A stretch of DNA of 64,000 bases, from positions 32,849,019 to 32,913,018 of the forward strand of contig OZ020491.1 of assembly GCA_963971405.1 (NCBI GenBank). The letters run 5' to 3'. Origin of the DNA: Psococerastis gibbosa (taxonomy: Eukaryota; Arthropoda; Insecta; Psocodea; Psocidae). Numbering within the stretch: the first letter of the stretch is position 1; each line of letters opens with the position of its first letter. This document shows, piece by piece, positions 22,714-33,164 of this stretch. The notes under the pieces are model-generated. The model was not told where the DNA came from, made no database searches, and was given only the letters and a program-made list of their open reading frames with translations. The position numbers were made by a program, and so were the translations under genes.

Positions 22714-23640
22714 TTTTGCAATTTTGTACGGGACAGGACAAGATCTAGTTAGTGACGAATGTCAAAATGATGCTGTCATTTAATTCATTATAAAAATTTG
22801 AGTTAATGTTTGAACACTGTCCATTAAGATATTAATGTTTTTCAATTGTCACCATGCAAGTGATTTACATTAAGAATTCAGGACCATATAACATAACCTT
22901 TTCCTTGTAGCTTTTTTTGCCACCTCCTTGCCTAGACGGCCCGGGGTTGTACTAAACTGTACTGTAAAATTTTACTAAGAAATTGTTTTTAACAATGAGT
23001 TGTACTGCGACTTAGTTAATGTTAGTTAAGCTATTTTCTATTAACAATCCAGCTTCACTTTCCAGTAAAACCACTTTGTTTTGACTTGTCTCTAAAAAAG
23101 AGAATGACGAGTAATATCTCTTTGAGAACTTGCCCCGTCAGCTTGAACTACCGCATTCATGTATAACTTTCTGGTACATAACTTCGAATGCCCTTTTCAA
23201 GAGTGAACAGAACACGGCCTTTCATTAGCATGTGGTAGGAACACTTAATTGAACTACTCAAGGAACGTGGCTATGCTAACCCATCCACTCTTCGTCCGAT
23301 TGTACCTGCTACCAGATTGGCTTGGTCGGCAATCGGAGCCCCTTCGACCATTTTCACGCCAAGTGTCCCACAGGCTGTCAGCTTTATAAATGAAGTAAGG
23401 CCCGAAACCGAACCACTGATCATAACAGAGGTAGGACTTGCTGTGATTCGTCACTTTTTCTGGATATTTTGTCCCCCTCCTATGTAGACACAATTTTTTT
23501 CCAGGGTTATCCGACATATTTGTCTAGTCGTTATTGAGTAGATTTGTACCTGGAACACCGGCAATTGCATCTTTTAAATTGTTAAAACGATTCAATACGC
23601 CTTGTTTCGAAACTGTAGATCTGCTTGCCGACATGGGCCT
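22714..23640. other. Interval without recognisable gene
   Basis: A - frame at 23254-23517 (87 codons) reads FGFGPYFIYKADSLWDTW. Alternative frames there give GVKMVEGAPIADQ. A piggyBac catalytic-domain relic is conceivable but not supportable. Nothing else is visible. Confidence 0.3.
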
Positions 23641-23651
23641 CTTTGTTGCGG

Positions 23652-24115
23652 CTATAAAGCTAGACGTACTACTTCGTGATCTATGTGGATTATGTATTGC
23701 AAGGGGTGGGAAATCCCTCGAAGAGTCAGTTTCCTTTTTTGTGTCGTCAAAAACTGGAATCTGTTACGTGTGACGGTAGCATAAGACCCAGCCGTGACTA
23801 ACTCTTTTTCTGTAACCTTTCCTATAAATATAGGACAATGTCTGCTATTTGCAAGGTGACCCGCGCTACTGCAATTTATGCAATTATTATAGTCAGGTGT
23901 GTCACAGTTGCCAGCCCCCACAGGTCACACTCTGTCAACTCTAAATCAAGTCCTCTGTTTATACCACCTTTATATGTCAAAAAATCTGGTATATGGGCAA
24001 TTATGCCTTTCTCTTCTAGAAATTTATTGTCTAAAATATTATTTGCAGCTTCTGCCGAGACCATTTCGATTTGTATCTTATTTCTACCTGCCGTGTAGGA
24101 TGTGATGTGATACAT
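23652..24115 (-). pseudogene. LINE ORF1 (gag-like) relic with CCHC zinc knuckle
   Basis: Reverse-strand frames read MVSAEAANNILDNKFLEEKG and IPDFLTYKGGINRGLD, then NCINCSSAGHLANSRHCPIF: a CX2CX4HX5C-type knuckle as in I/Jockey ORF1 proteins. A frame change lies between the RNA-binding-like part and the knuckle. The end is lost around 23650. Confidence 0.6.
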
Positions 24116-24158
24116 TAGAACTTGTTACTTCTTTTTCCATTAAAATCTGCATATGTCG

Positions 24159-24605
24159 TCAAAAGACGCATGTCCACAAACCTCTAAACGGGAATGTGAA
24201 CAATGACGGTTTTCCATCACTGACTCCACACAGTTTACCAACAGCTTTTCTTTCATTCATTCTATTTCCATCACTGATACTACTATCTAGTCCTATTATG
24301 ACTTCCTGATGCCTCCTAGTGATGTCTTCTATCACATTATGGTCTTTAATGATTACATAGGACTTGGTGGAACCACCGACCAGTCTATCTGGAATCCAGT
24401 GGATGTAGGTCTTGACATAGTCAAAAATATATTCTGTCTCATTTCCTATTCTGGCCTGAAACAAACAAAATGCTATCCTAACGACTGGGAGCTGATTGGC
24501 CAGCAGCGTCCTAACAAAGTCTTTATAGTAAAGACTATGGGCAGCATTTTCGATTTCGGGACGAAACGTCAAACCTCCCTCGACAAATTCTAAGTGGCCG
24601 CTAAT
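24159..24605 (-). repeat. Module A, copy 2 (unrecognised coding-like repeat)
   Basis: On - this reads FVEGGLTFRPEIENAAHSLY, YKDFVRTLLANQLPVVRI, then RIGNETEYIFDYVKTYIHWI and SYVIIKDHNVIEDI. Copies lie at 26300-26660, 38384-38840 and 42755-43120. A TTTGTTTGTTTCAG acceptor-like tract precedes GCCAGAATAGG, so the two halves may have been separate exons. No known domain. Confidence 0.5.
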
Positions 24606-24770
24606 CAGTGAGACTCACTTACGACTACCTCTAACCTGACACTGCTGCCATTAAACCCACATTCTTCCAAATATTTAGCTAAATGGTCCAATAAAGATGT
24701 GCAAGTGGATCGTATGGAATCAAGGCTATCGGTAATAGCATTCATTACAATGTCTCAACAAAACTCCTAC
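24605..24770 (-). repeat. Module B, copy 2
   Basis: Same block as at 18665-18815, directly upstream of module A on the - strand. The order B then A is repeated at 43.7-42.8 kb and 27.05-26.3 kb, which suggests the modules were adjacent parts of one ancestral gene or element. Confidence 0.5.
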
Positions 24771-25600
24771 AAAAATCAACGTGTAATTGTGAAAATAAAA
24801 TTCAATCATTATATGCTATTATGTCGTTTTTTTTTTTTTTTTAATTAAAAAATTCAATTATGTTGTGTTGCGCCCTGCAAAAAATAACTTTATATGGGAT
24901 GTTTCCGATAAGATTGTGCACTGCCAGTGGGGATTACTGGCGGACCAGTAGTGGGCAAATTAACCGTTGCTCTTGAACGTCGCTTCATCTGTCCAGAGTA
25001 CTTCGAAATTAAATTGAAGGGCATTCGTAATATTATGTTGGGGACGCTGATCCGATTCACGAAGTCCGCAGCGCTCAGTGCCTGATGAACTGACCAATGA
25101 AAAGGATGAGATTTTTCGTCATTCTTTGGATTGAGCCAATGGAAACATGAGGATTTGACATTATTTCAGCTACAATCCCAGGTGCTATTTGACTTGGCAC
25201 TGGTTTTGATGTCAGACGCCCTTTGTTGTAGTGAGGGTGCACCTGACCAATTTCCTACATGCGATTCGGAAGACGTGAATACACGTTTCTTCCCCAATGC
25301 TGACGATTTGGAAACTTTTCAGCGTATACGCGTGTTGCCCGCACATAAATGAATTGGCCTTCGCCAAGAATCAAGAGCATATCCAACGCTTCTTGATTTG
25401 AATAAGACATTATAGTTAGCAAAACTCAAAGAAGAATGCAAAACGTCAAAGTGTATGACTACTGGTACAAATATAGTTCACACAGCTGCACCAGGCCCAT
25501 AGTTTATTTGCGATATTAAGTTATGCAGTGTCCCAATTCAGACATGTTTCGGGGTGACTTGGGACATGGCAGGAAATGGCCCATAAACTCAAGTCAGACA
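24771..25600. other. Interval with no recognised gene
   Basis: It contains a module C remnant (GTTGTGTTGCGCCCTG, 24850-24920) and a T run at 24827-24842. A 73-codon + frame at 25131-25352 has no recognised motif. On -, the sequence near 24940-25430 (for example CCAGAGTACTTCGAAATT on +) resembles antisense of an IS630/mariner-type transposase, but I could not establish a frame. Confidence 0.3.
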
Positions 25601-25880
25601 TGTATGGCCCTCCTTGCTACTTCCATTACTAAAGGGCCTCAATGAAGGCCGTCAGCATGGAAGTATTTTTTTTATTTTAGTAATTCAAAAAAGTTTATTA
25701 CTTCTAGTTTTACTGGAACAAATAAATAAGCGCCTCTTGGAAGGCTGTTTGTCCAGTTTCGGTATCCCCGGGGGGATGCACACGACCAATCGCCCCCGGC
25801 GAACCTTCTTGACCGCCACGATCAATCCAAAAACCTCGCCCGCCATGCTCCTGCTGTCCGCGTGTTGCAACAAATAAAAT
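25600..25880 (-). pseudogene. SGNH-hydrolase-like C-terminal exon, copy 4
   Basis: From TTGTTGCAA on -, this copy reads ADSRSMAGEVFGLIVAVKKV and LVVCIPPGIPKL, then decays; the block V region is disrupted. The acceptor AG has changed to AA, so this copy could not be spliced in as it stands. Confidence 0.5.
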
Positions 25881-25929
25881 AAAATCTATGTGCATATCTA
25901 TAAGCGTAGTATCATCATTATCAATATTC

Positions 25930-26069
25930 AGGCCCTGTGGCGGAGCTTGCAAGTAAGGCGCCCAATGCTGCATTACACACTCAACAAATCCTCAGAACGT
26001 GTTCACACCTCTTACCGCATGCGACACCGCCAACTTGGTGCTTTCCTTTAAGAACAACGACCTTTTACT

Positions 26070-26104
<35 letters not shown>

Positions 26105-26300
26105 CACGGGGTTGAACCCGCTTTCGTCGACGTTGAAAATTTGTGTCCCATCAAATTGATGCTCATCCACGAGTTTTTCTATTATGTTGAAGAACTAAAT
26201 CTCTCATTCAGAAGTCAGTTCCGGTTGTCTTAAAGACAAGTATGGATAGCGATCCAAAAAGCCATAATTCCATTTCTTCCCCGCGAAACCAGTGTTCGTT
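25930..26300 (-). pseudogene. pogo/Tigger-like transposase relic, copy 1
   Basis: On - the sequence reads NTGFAGKKWNYGFLDRYPYL and SLRQPELTSE, then after two stops NIIEKLVDEHQFDGTQIFNV and DESGFNPV. The order AGxxWxxxFLxRxPxLSxRxPExTS ... IFNVDEsG is the pogo superfamily catalytic-domain start with its first Asp. A long T run (about 26071-26104) interrupts it. A near copy is at 42266-42740. Confidence 0.6.
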
Positions 26301-26660
26301 TTTTTATTTAAAGTCGAGATACTGCTATCGAGTCCTTTTATGACTTCCTGATGCCTCCTACTGAGGTCTTCTATCAAATTATGGCCTTTATTGATTACAT
26401 AGGAATTGTTGGAACTACCGACCCGTCTATCTGGAATCCGGTGGATGTTGGTCTTGACATAGTCAAAAATATATTCTGTCTCATATCCTATTCTGGCCTG
26501 AAACAATGTAAACACTATCCTAACGACTGGGAGCTGATTGGCCAGTAGCGTCCTAACAAAGTGTTAATAGTATAGAATATGGGCAGCATTGTCATTGTCA
26601 TTGTCAGCAAACGTCAAACCTCCCTCGACAAATTCTAAGTGGCCGCTAGTGGTCCACCTA
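26300..26660 (-). repeat. Module A, copy 3
   Basis: Contains RIGYETEYIFDYVKTNIHRI and SYVINKGHNLIEDLSRRHQE on - (26515-26350), with the upstream half decayed near 26560-26650. It abuts the pogo relic exactly as in the 42-kb copy, so the junction was duplicated with it. Confidence 0.5.
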
Positions 26661-26879
26661 ATCAAAATCCTAAAAATACAACTAGTTTCCTACTACCTTC
26701 GAAACGATGCAGTGAATTACTGCTATGGATCAATTTTTGCAAATCTTGCCATTCCTACAATAAACGTTTTAACTTCGCCTAGTTGTTGAATTGCGAACGT
26801 ATGCAAGAATTAAAATTTTCTGAAGCTCTTTCTATGCCGTCTGCAGTGGGAAAAAAACTTTCTATAAAATTTTCTATAT

Positions 26880-27055
26880 TGAATGTACCGCTGTGAGACT
26901 CACTCACGACTACCTCTAACCTGACACCGCTACCATTAAACCCACATTCTTCCAAATATTTAGCTAAATGGTCCAAAAAAGATGTGCAAGTCGATCGTAT
27001 GGAATCAAGGCTATCGGTAATAGCATTACAATGCCTCAACAAAACCTCAACCGGG
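26880..27055 (-). repeat. Module B, copy 3
   Basis: Reads VLLRHCNAITDSLDSIRST, FLDHLAKYLEECGFN and LEVVVSESHSGTFNIENF on the reverse strand. It is the clearest copy and is open for over 100 codons (27195-26779). No known domain is recognised. Confidence 0.5.
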
Positions 27056-27329
27056 ACAATGTTTTTTTTCAGTTTGTGAAAATATGAATTAAAATACAAG
27101 TTTTTTTTCTCCTTCCAATTGCTCATTGATATCATAGCTATCAGAATTAAATTACGGTGTAAGGGAATCTGCAATAGGTACATATCATTTGTCAAAATCG
27201 TCCGCTCAATTATCCATGAGATGTATTTGAGGTTATTCCCGGTCCCAGTAATAGTAATTTAACAGTAACCTCTCAACAGACCAGATGATGAACGACATAT
27301 TTATACTTACACTTCCGCTCCATCTTTAT

Positions 27330-27460
27330 TATGTCCCTGCCAAGAGCCTCTTCAAAGGCTTGTGCCCCAAGTTTTGGTATCACCGGGGATGGAGGCCACC
27401 AAGCGCCAATTGCCACAATTTGATGGTTAAACTCCCTCGCCAACATCCTGCTGTCTGCGA
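27330..27460 (-). pseudogene. SGNH-like middle exon variant
   Basis: On - this reads DSRMLAREFNHQIVAIGAWW, PPSPVIPKLGAQAFEEALG and IIKMERK. It aligns with the 5' half of the 272-bp exon (DSRSMAAEM ... IPKLGQTAFQEAF) and shows the unshifted reading, which helps locate the frame lesion in the amplified copies. A second, shorter copy lies at 30790-30888. Confidence 0.45.
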
Positions 27461-27901
27461 AGAAGAAATAATCACATGGAAAATTTGTGGACTACGATTT
27501 GTCGCCAAAATCCATATGATAATCATGCAAATGATTGCATTTCAACACTCCAGCATACAGAGCAAGGCGTAGTCGCAGCCGAGCATCTACCCATTACACT
27601 CATTCTGAGGTGGTGATACCTCACCAGGTCACAATATTTACAGCAACTATGATGGGTTATGTTTTGTGGATGAGTCCATGCATTTTCATAGGCTCTTACG
27701 AAAGAGAAATCTCTCAAATCATAAGAATGAAGAAAAGTTCACAACTTCTCCTTCGACATTGAACTTGCTTCGCAACAGAACAGTCGGGAAACCTCTTTAG
27801 CTACCATTGCCATCTCGAAGTCAGAAACGTCAACACCTTAAAGCTGGTTCTTAAGTTTCCCCTCGAGCACGTTCACTCACCACTAGTAAAATTACATAGG
27901 C

Positions 27902-28195
27902 CTACTTACTTTCCCTGTCATCCATGACTATTTTTACCATGCACCTGATTTGCAATGTAGAACAATTAAAAGAAAAAAAATCGCTTAACTTCATTAATAT
28001 GGCCCTCTTGGCTACTTCCATACCTAAATGGCCCCAATGAAGGCCGTCGACATGGAAGTATTTTCTTTCCTTTATTAACTCAAAGAAGTTTGCTACTTCC
28101 AGTTTTACTGCAACAAATAAATAAACGCCTCTTGGAAGGCTGTTTGTCCAAGTTTTGGTATCGCCAGGGGGATGCACACGACCAATCGCCTTCTT
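27902..28195 (-). pseudogene. SGNH-hydrolase-like C-terminal exon, copy 5
   Basis: Reads FFELIKERKYFHVDGLHWGH and LGMEVAKRAIL on the reverse strand. It is very like copy 2, with the same altered donor (GTTAAGC) and the same GAGACTTGAGAG replacement at the 5' side. Confidence 0.55.
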
Positions 28196-28541
28196 GAGAC
28201 TTGAGAGTCTTGAGACTAGAGGTAAGGTTTTTATGAACCTACAAGCAAAATTCTATCGTCTATCTATCGATGCCCCCCCCCCCCCCCCCCCGGACAACAC
28301 TTAATCTGCACGCTCGCTCGGAGCCCAAAGAGTCTCATGAATACGTGCGAAGAAGGAATAATCACTTGGAAAATTTGTGGACTACGATTTGTCGTCAAAA
28401 TCCATATGATAATCATGCAAATGATTGCATTTCAAGACTCCAGCATACAGAGCAAGGTGTAGTCGCAGCCGAGCATCTACCCATTACACTCATTCTGAGG
28501 TGGTGATACCTCACCAGGTCACAATATAAAAAATCGCTTAC

Positions 28542-28813
28542 CTTCTTTAATGTGGCCCTCTTGGCTACTTCCATACCTAAATGGCCCCAATGAAGGCCGT
28601 CGGCATGGAAGTATTTTCTTTCCTTTATTAACTCAAAGAAGTTTGTTACTTCCAGTTTTACTACAACAAATAAATAAACGCCTCTTGGAAGGCTGTTTGC
28701 CCAAGTTTCGGTATCGCCAGGGGGATGCACACGACCAATCGCCCCCGGCGAACCTTCTTAACCGCCACGATCAATCTAAACATCTCGGCCGCCATACTCC
28801 TGCTGTCCGCATG
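28542..28813 (-). pseudogene. SGNH-hydrolase-like C-terminal exon, copy 6 (272 bp, full borders)
   Basis: Bounded by AATTTGTTGCAG (5') and AAG|GTAAGC (3') on -. It encodes SRSMAAEMFRLIVAVKKV in one frame and FHADGLHWGHLGMEVAKRA in another. Length and lesion are the same as in copies 3 and 9. Confidence 0.6.
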
Positions 28814-29039
28814 CTGCAACAAATTAAATAAAAACTATGTGTCGTATATTTTATAAATAAAAATTGCACGAGTACCTGCCTATCACATTAATCCAAAGTA
28901 GCCTTTATTGATTACATTGCGGTCCACCAAGTTTTAGATTTCGATATTTGCTTCCCCCGGTTTTATTCAAGTGTGAGCAAAATAAATTTGTAAGAATTTT
29001 CGAAATTAGCGCGAAATTGACTTAAGAAGGCAGTTTGCC

Positions 29040-29145
29040 ACTTTCGTATGGCACGCGGTGGCAGTTGAAGTATTGATAACCCCGGTGAACCTTTTTTTAC
29101 AGCCACCATGAGATGGTAAATCTCCCTCTCCAGTGTTACAGTTTC
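29040..29145 (-). pseudogene. SGNH-like second exon relic
   Basis: On - this reads LEREIYHLMVAVKKGSPGL in one frame between the N-terminal (GTND) exon and the C-terminal exon. A related copy with longer open sequence (LEREINHLMVAVKNGSPG) is at about 33085-32940. No catalytic motif is expected in this part. Confidence 0.4.
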
Positions 29146-29192
29146 CCCCTGCCCAAACGCTCATATGTTCGATTTGCCGATTCATTGCTTAC

Positions 29193-29588
29193 CGTGAAGG
29201 AAGACTAGAAGAAGTCATTCGTTCCAGTCATACGCCAGTCGTCTCCTCACTCCTCAGCTCCTCTTTGACTCTTCTCCCCAGCTAATCCTCAGGCCACCCA
29301 TGCAAATAGATGATTCGCTTCCATCTGTAATTAATATTGTTTGAGCGTAATAATTTTGCCGCATAAGGGAATTGGAGTTAAAATATATCGTGTGTTTCCC
29401 CCTGCCCAACCGCTCATATGTTCGATTTGCCGATTCATTGCTTACCGTGAAGGAAGACTGGAGGAAGTCATTCGTTCCAATCATTACTACAGTCGTCTCT
29501 TCTTCACTCTCCCTCAGCTCCTCTATCACTCTCCTCCTCAACTGCCTGCTCCTAAAACCACCAACACATATGGATGATTCGCTTCCAT
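29193..29588 (-). pseudogene. SGNH-hydrolase-like N-terminal exon, two tandem copies
   Basis: Copy 29588-29446 is 143 bp. It begins after TTAATTACAG, reads GSESSICVGGF and TTVVMIGTNDFLQSSFT, and ends at ACG|GTAAGC. Copy 29324-29193 is shorter (132 bp), with a stop. GTND is block III of SGNH hydrolases, and the GS near the start may correspond to the block I serine. These lie in the extra segment that distinguishes this duplication copy from the one at 15.5-18.2 kb. Confidence 0.6.
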
Positions 29589-29870
29589 CTGTAATTAATA
29601 TTATTTGAGCATAATAATTTTCTCATGGTCTCAAGTGCGGGAATGTTCTCACGGTCCGCGTAAACTGTGAAGTCAAGTTGGATGATACGCTCATGTAAAT
29701 GTTTCGGCCAGTCACACATCTAATTATTGTATATTGTACAAAAATTGTCCCGCCAGCTTGTACTGTCTCATTAATACAATGTACTATATTGAAAGTATGA
29801 TGGTCACTCAAATATTTGATTTATATATTTTTGTGTTGTGAGTTCCTCCCAAGTCCCGGATTTTATTCAA

Positions 29871-30290
29871 TTATGGTGGGAACCTGCAAAAAATTCCTAG
29901 GACAGGTGGTTGTCCTCTTGGCAGATGATATCTATCTCTGCACTCACTTCTTCTGCAATCATGGTACACAGGGTCCATAACTTTTGTGTCATCCCCTCGA
30001 ACCCTCCTAAATAGCCCCAATAACAATAAAAGGTCCCTCTTTTGAGTTACCAAAATGATCAGCCTCAGGGGAATAAAGTCTTGAATACGCCTGTTATATG
30101 CGTTCAGGCCTTCCCTTTGCAACTTATTTGGATGCTGCTTCTTTAATTCCATCCAAAATTTGGAATTCTTCGGATTCAGCTTGCTCACTTCACTGCAATT
30201 TGTATCAGTTCCAAATCCTCCTCTTCAGTCCAGGGCTCTTTGTTTCCCACTGCGACTTGTGGTCTGTTTTCTTGCTTTCTTCCGCCATCT
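29871..30290 (-). pseudogene. SANT/Myb-like module relic, copy 3
   Basis: Duplicate of 17292-17764. It has KEPWTEEE (about 30245-30222), SKLNPKNSKFWMELKKQ and the CRDRYHLPRGQPPVLG tail. A small deletion removes the AVKHFRR stretch seen in the other copies. Confidence 0.4.
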
Positions 30291-30785
30291 TAAAATTTTT
30301 CTCCATGCATCTCTCTGCTCAACTTCGTCTCCAACTTGTAGGCGGTCCATTCTCTAATTTCAAGGCAATCGAAGCTTTTGCGTAGTTTAGTTTTAATTTC
30401 CAGCAAAACGCGTGCTTGATGGTTGAGCCGTTTACTTTCAATGAAATCAAGATTTGTAGAACAAATCTCATAAATGTGGGGCATGGTCCATACACTAGGG
30501 GATTCACCTTACGTCCAGAACATTAGATGTAAATAGAAATTTGGATTTGATAGCTCCGGCGTTAGCCAAGAAGCAAAGTTGGTCGTTATCCCTGTAAACG
30601 TGACTAGGAGTTGTGCCACCCTGTCAACCTCCCAACTAGCCTCTTCTTTCCTCCTCACTCCTAGAATTCGTTATGCTAATTGCACCAACCCCGAAGTCAT
30701 CTCATCATCGTGTCCCGACACGAGAGTGTCCCAATAACCACACATTTCTTGGTATTGACTGGGATGCACCACACCATCTTTGTCT
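30290..30785 (-). pseudogene. Older toti-like capsid relic, copy 2 (duplicate)
   Basis: Duplicate of the 17.7-18.2 kb relic, with the same IYEICSTNLDFIESKRLN stretch and the same frame breaks. It lacks the N-terminal RFPPQPEV part because the segmental duplication ends at 30785. Confidence 0.45.
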
Positions 30786-30888
30786 CAAGTTTTGGTATCA
30801 CCGGGGATGGAGGCCACCAAGCGCCAATGGCCACAATTTGATGGTTAAACTCCCTCGCCAACATCCTGCTGTCAGCTTGCAGTAACAA

Positions 30889-31794
30889 ATTAATGATAAA
30901 GAGAGCATCCTTATACTAGGAAGAACCACGGAGTCAATGGCCGGTGTTATGTGACACGTAGACTTGAGTTCTTTCCCGGTAAGTTGACTTCTCTGCTTCA
31001 CATTGACGAGATCTGAAACAAATTTAATCACAAACGTCAAAATCACACCTGATTTCCAATGTTTGAACATGTGTCCATGTGCACGACAAAGTTATCGTAT
31101 AAGGGACATTCCAAAAATAATTGACCTTTCGAAATTAATTCAACCTTTAAAAAAAATTGAGATAAAAGATTTTTTCATTCAATTATAGGTTTAGGTTTGT
31201 GTCTGCTACAATAACTCAATCATCATTTGTCGTAATATTGGATATTAGCTTAGTAAGCGGCTACTTCGTGGTAACAGTGCGAGCAAAATGTAGTGAATGT
31301 TACTGGACAAAGTTTATTTTTATTTTTATCCATTCTGTCAGTGAGCCCATTTTTATAGTAAATATTGAGTCTCAGGATGTGTATTTAAGATTATAGCTAA
31401 CTGCCATTAGAATTGGTTGCCAGGTTTATAATGAGGGCTTGCAACAATTAGTGAATGTTACTTTCTTCATTGAAAAGTTACCTGGCAACACTCAGGTCTG
31501 GAAAATGCAAGACAAGACGTACTTCATTTGATTGCCATTCACAAATATGCTACGGAAGGTGCGTAGATTTTTTTTAAACATGGAAATTGGCTGAGCCGTT
31601 CTCAAACTAACTCAAGAACGGATATTGGTAACATTCACTACATAGAAGTAACAGTCACTAGTTACCATAGGAACATTATTTTATTAATACGCATACACTC
31701 AAACACATCAATAGGATATTTTAATTTAAAGGCATTGCCCCCAGGATTAGGCGGAATGCCTCGCTAGCCATGTTCCTGCTATCCGCTTGCTGCA
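30889..31794. other. Interval without recognisable gene
   Basis: Short + frames at 31003-31396 have no domain. A partial 5' end of the SGNH-like C-terminal exon sits at about 31740-31795 (GCTATCCGCTTGCTGCAACA). Confidence 0.35.
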
Positions 31795-32180
31795 ACAAAT
31801 TAAATATAATCTATGAGTCGTACATTTTATAAATAAAAATTGCCCCGCCAGCTTGCACGAGTGCTATCGCATTAATACAAAATATGTACTTCAAAAGATG
31901 GAATTGTCTCAACTAGTTGGTTGAGTTCCATTATTGAATTTATGGAAATAAGTACGGTAACCTATGGCTAGAAAAATTACTTAGGCCTACTTACTTTCCC
32001 TGTCATCCCTAGCCTGTGCCAATCATTAGCACCACCCACTGCAGACTTTTTCTCTTTAAGTTCTTCATTCTGTACCCTAATGTCTGTGCTGTGATGGCTC
32101 CTAATTATTGAATTTTGTTTATCCGCAGCTGTAACATAATAAGCAATATCATTAATTTTAAAGCATGTGGCATACATACA
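31795..32180. repeat. Duplicated block, copy 2 (partner at 20315-20700)
   Basis: Near-identical to 20315-20700. Here it is followed by sequence from the SGNH-like second exon (GAGATGGTAAATCTTCCTCTCCAG), which places it inside the rearranged SGNH-like locus. Confidence 0.75.
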
Positions 32181-32445
32181 CATTTCGTTCGTAGCGTTCC
32201 GCTAGTTTACTGCCACCATGAGATGGTAAATCTTCCTCTCCAGCGTTACAGTTTCCCCCTGCCCAAACGCTCATATGTTCGATGTTCAAATGTACAACAA
32301 GTAGATCTGACACAGAGTTAATCGCACAAATGTCATAATCACACCATCATTTAATTGATTATTATTTATTTATATTTATTATTGACTATTTTACCATGCA
32401 CCTGATTTGCATTGTAGAACAATTAAAAGAAAAAAAATCGCTTAC

Positions 32446-32748
32446 CTTCTTTAATATGGCCCTCTTGGCTACTTCCATGCCTAAACGGCCCCAATGAAGG
32501 TCGTCGGCATGGAAGTATTTTCATTCATTTAATAATTCCAAAAAGTTTATTAGTTCTAGTTGTACTGAAGTTGAAGTTTGTTACTTCCAGTTTTACTACA
32601 ACAAATAAATAAACGCCTCTTGGAAGGCTGTTTGTCCAAGTTTCGGTGTCGCCGGGGGGATGCACACGACCAATCGCCCCCGGCGAACCTTCTTCACCGC
32701 CACGATCAATCTAAACATCTCGGCCGCCATGCTCCTGCTGTCCGCATG
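32446..32748 (-). pseudogene. SGNH-hydrolase-like C-terminal exon, copy 7 (with 30-bp insertion)
   Basis: Borders TTGTTGCAG and AAG|GTAAGC are kept, but the exon is 303 bp rather than 272 because part of its middle is repeated (two versions of the TTACTTCCAGTTTTACT stretch on +). Block V has drifted: the segment before the His carries an altered Asp region (GACCTTCATTGGGG). Confidence 0.5.
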
Positions 32749-33164
32749 CTGCAACAAATTAAATAAAATCTATGTGTCGTATTTTTTATAAATAATAATT
32801 GCACGATTACTAGCCTATCACATTAATACAATGTAGCCTATATTGATTATATTGTGGTCGACCAAATTTTTAATTTCGATATTTGCTTCCCCCGATTATA
32901 TTCAAGTGTGAGCAAAATAAATTTGTAAAAAAATTCAAAATGAGCGCGAAATGGACTAAAGAAGGCAGTTTGCAACTTTCGTATGGCATGCGGTGGTAGT
33001 TGAAGTAATGATAACCCGGCGAACCATTTTTTACTGCCACCATGAGATGGTTAATCTCCCTCTCCAGTGTAAAATTTTTCCCCCTGCCCAAACGCTCATA
33101 ATATGTTCGATTTGCCGATTCATTGCCTACCGTGAACGACGACTGTAGGAAGTCATTCGTCCCA

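Larger units (their letters stand above)
27450..30785. repeat. Segmental duplication block, copy 2
   Basis: Partner of 15480-18195. It differs by an extra segment of about 0.7 kb (29025-29715) holding two SGNH-like N-terminal exons, and by a long C run (19 C at 28273-28291) where other copies have 4 to 9. The right breakpoint at 30785 is shared with copy 1. Confidence 0.8.

Noticed and set aside
23254..23517. piggyBac catalytic-domain fragment
   Set aside because: The resemblance is limited to a few residues across shifted frames; not enough to call.
24940..25440. Antisense IS630/mariner-type transposase relic
   Set aside because: Some wording suggested it, but no frame gave the catalytic motifs.
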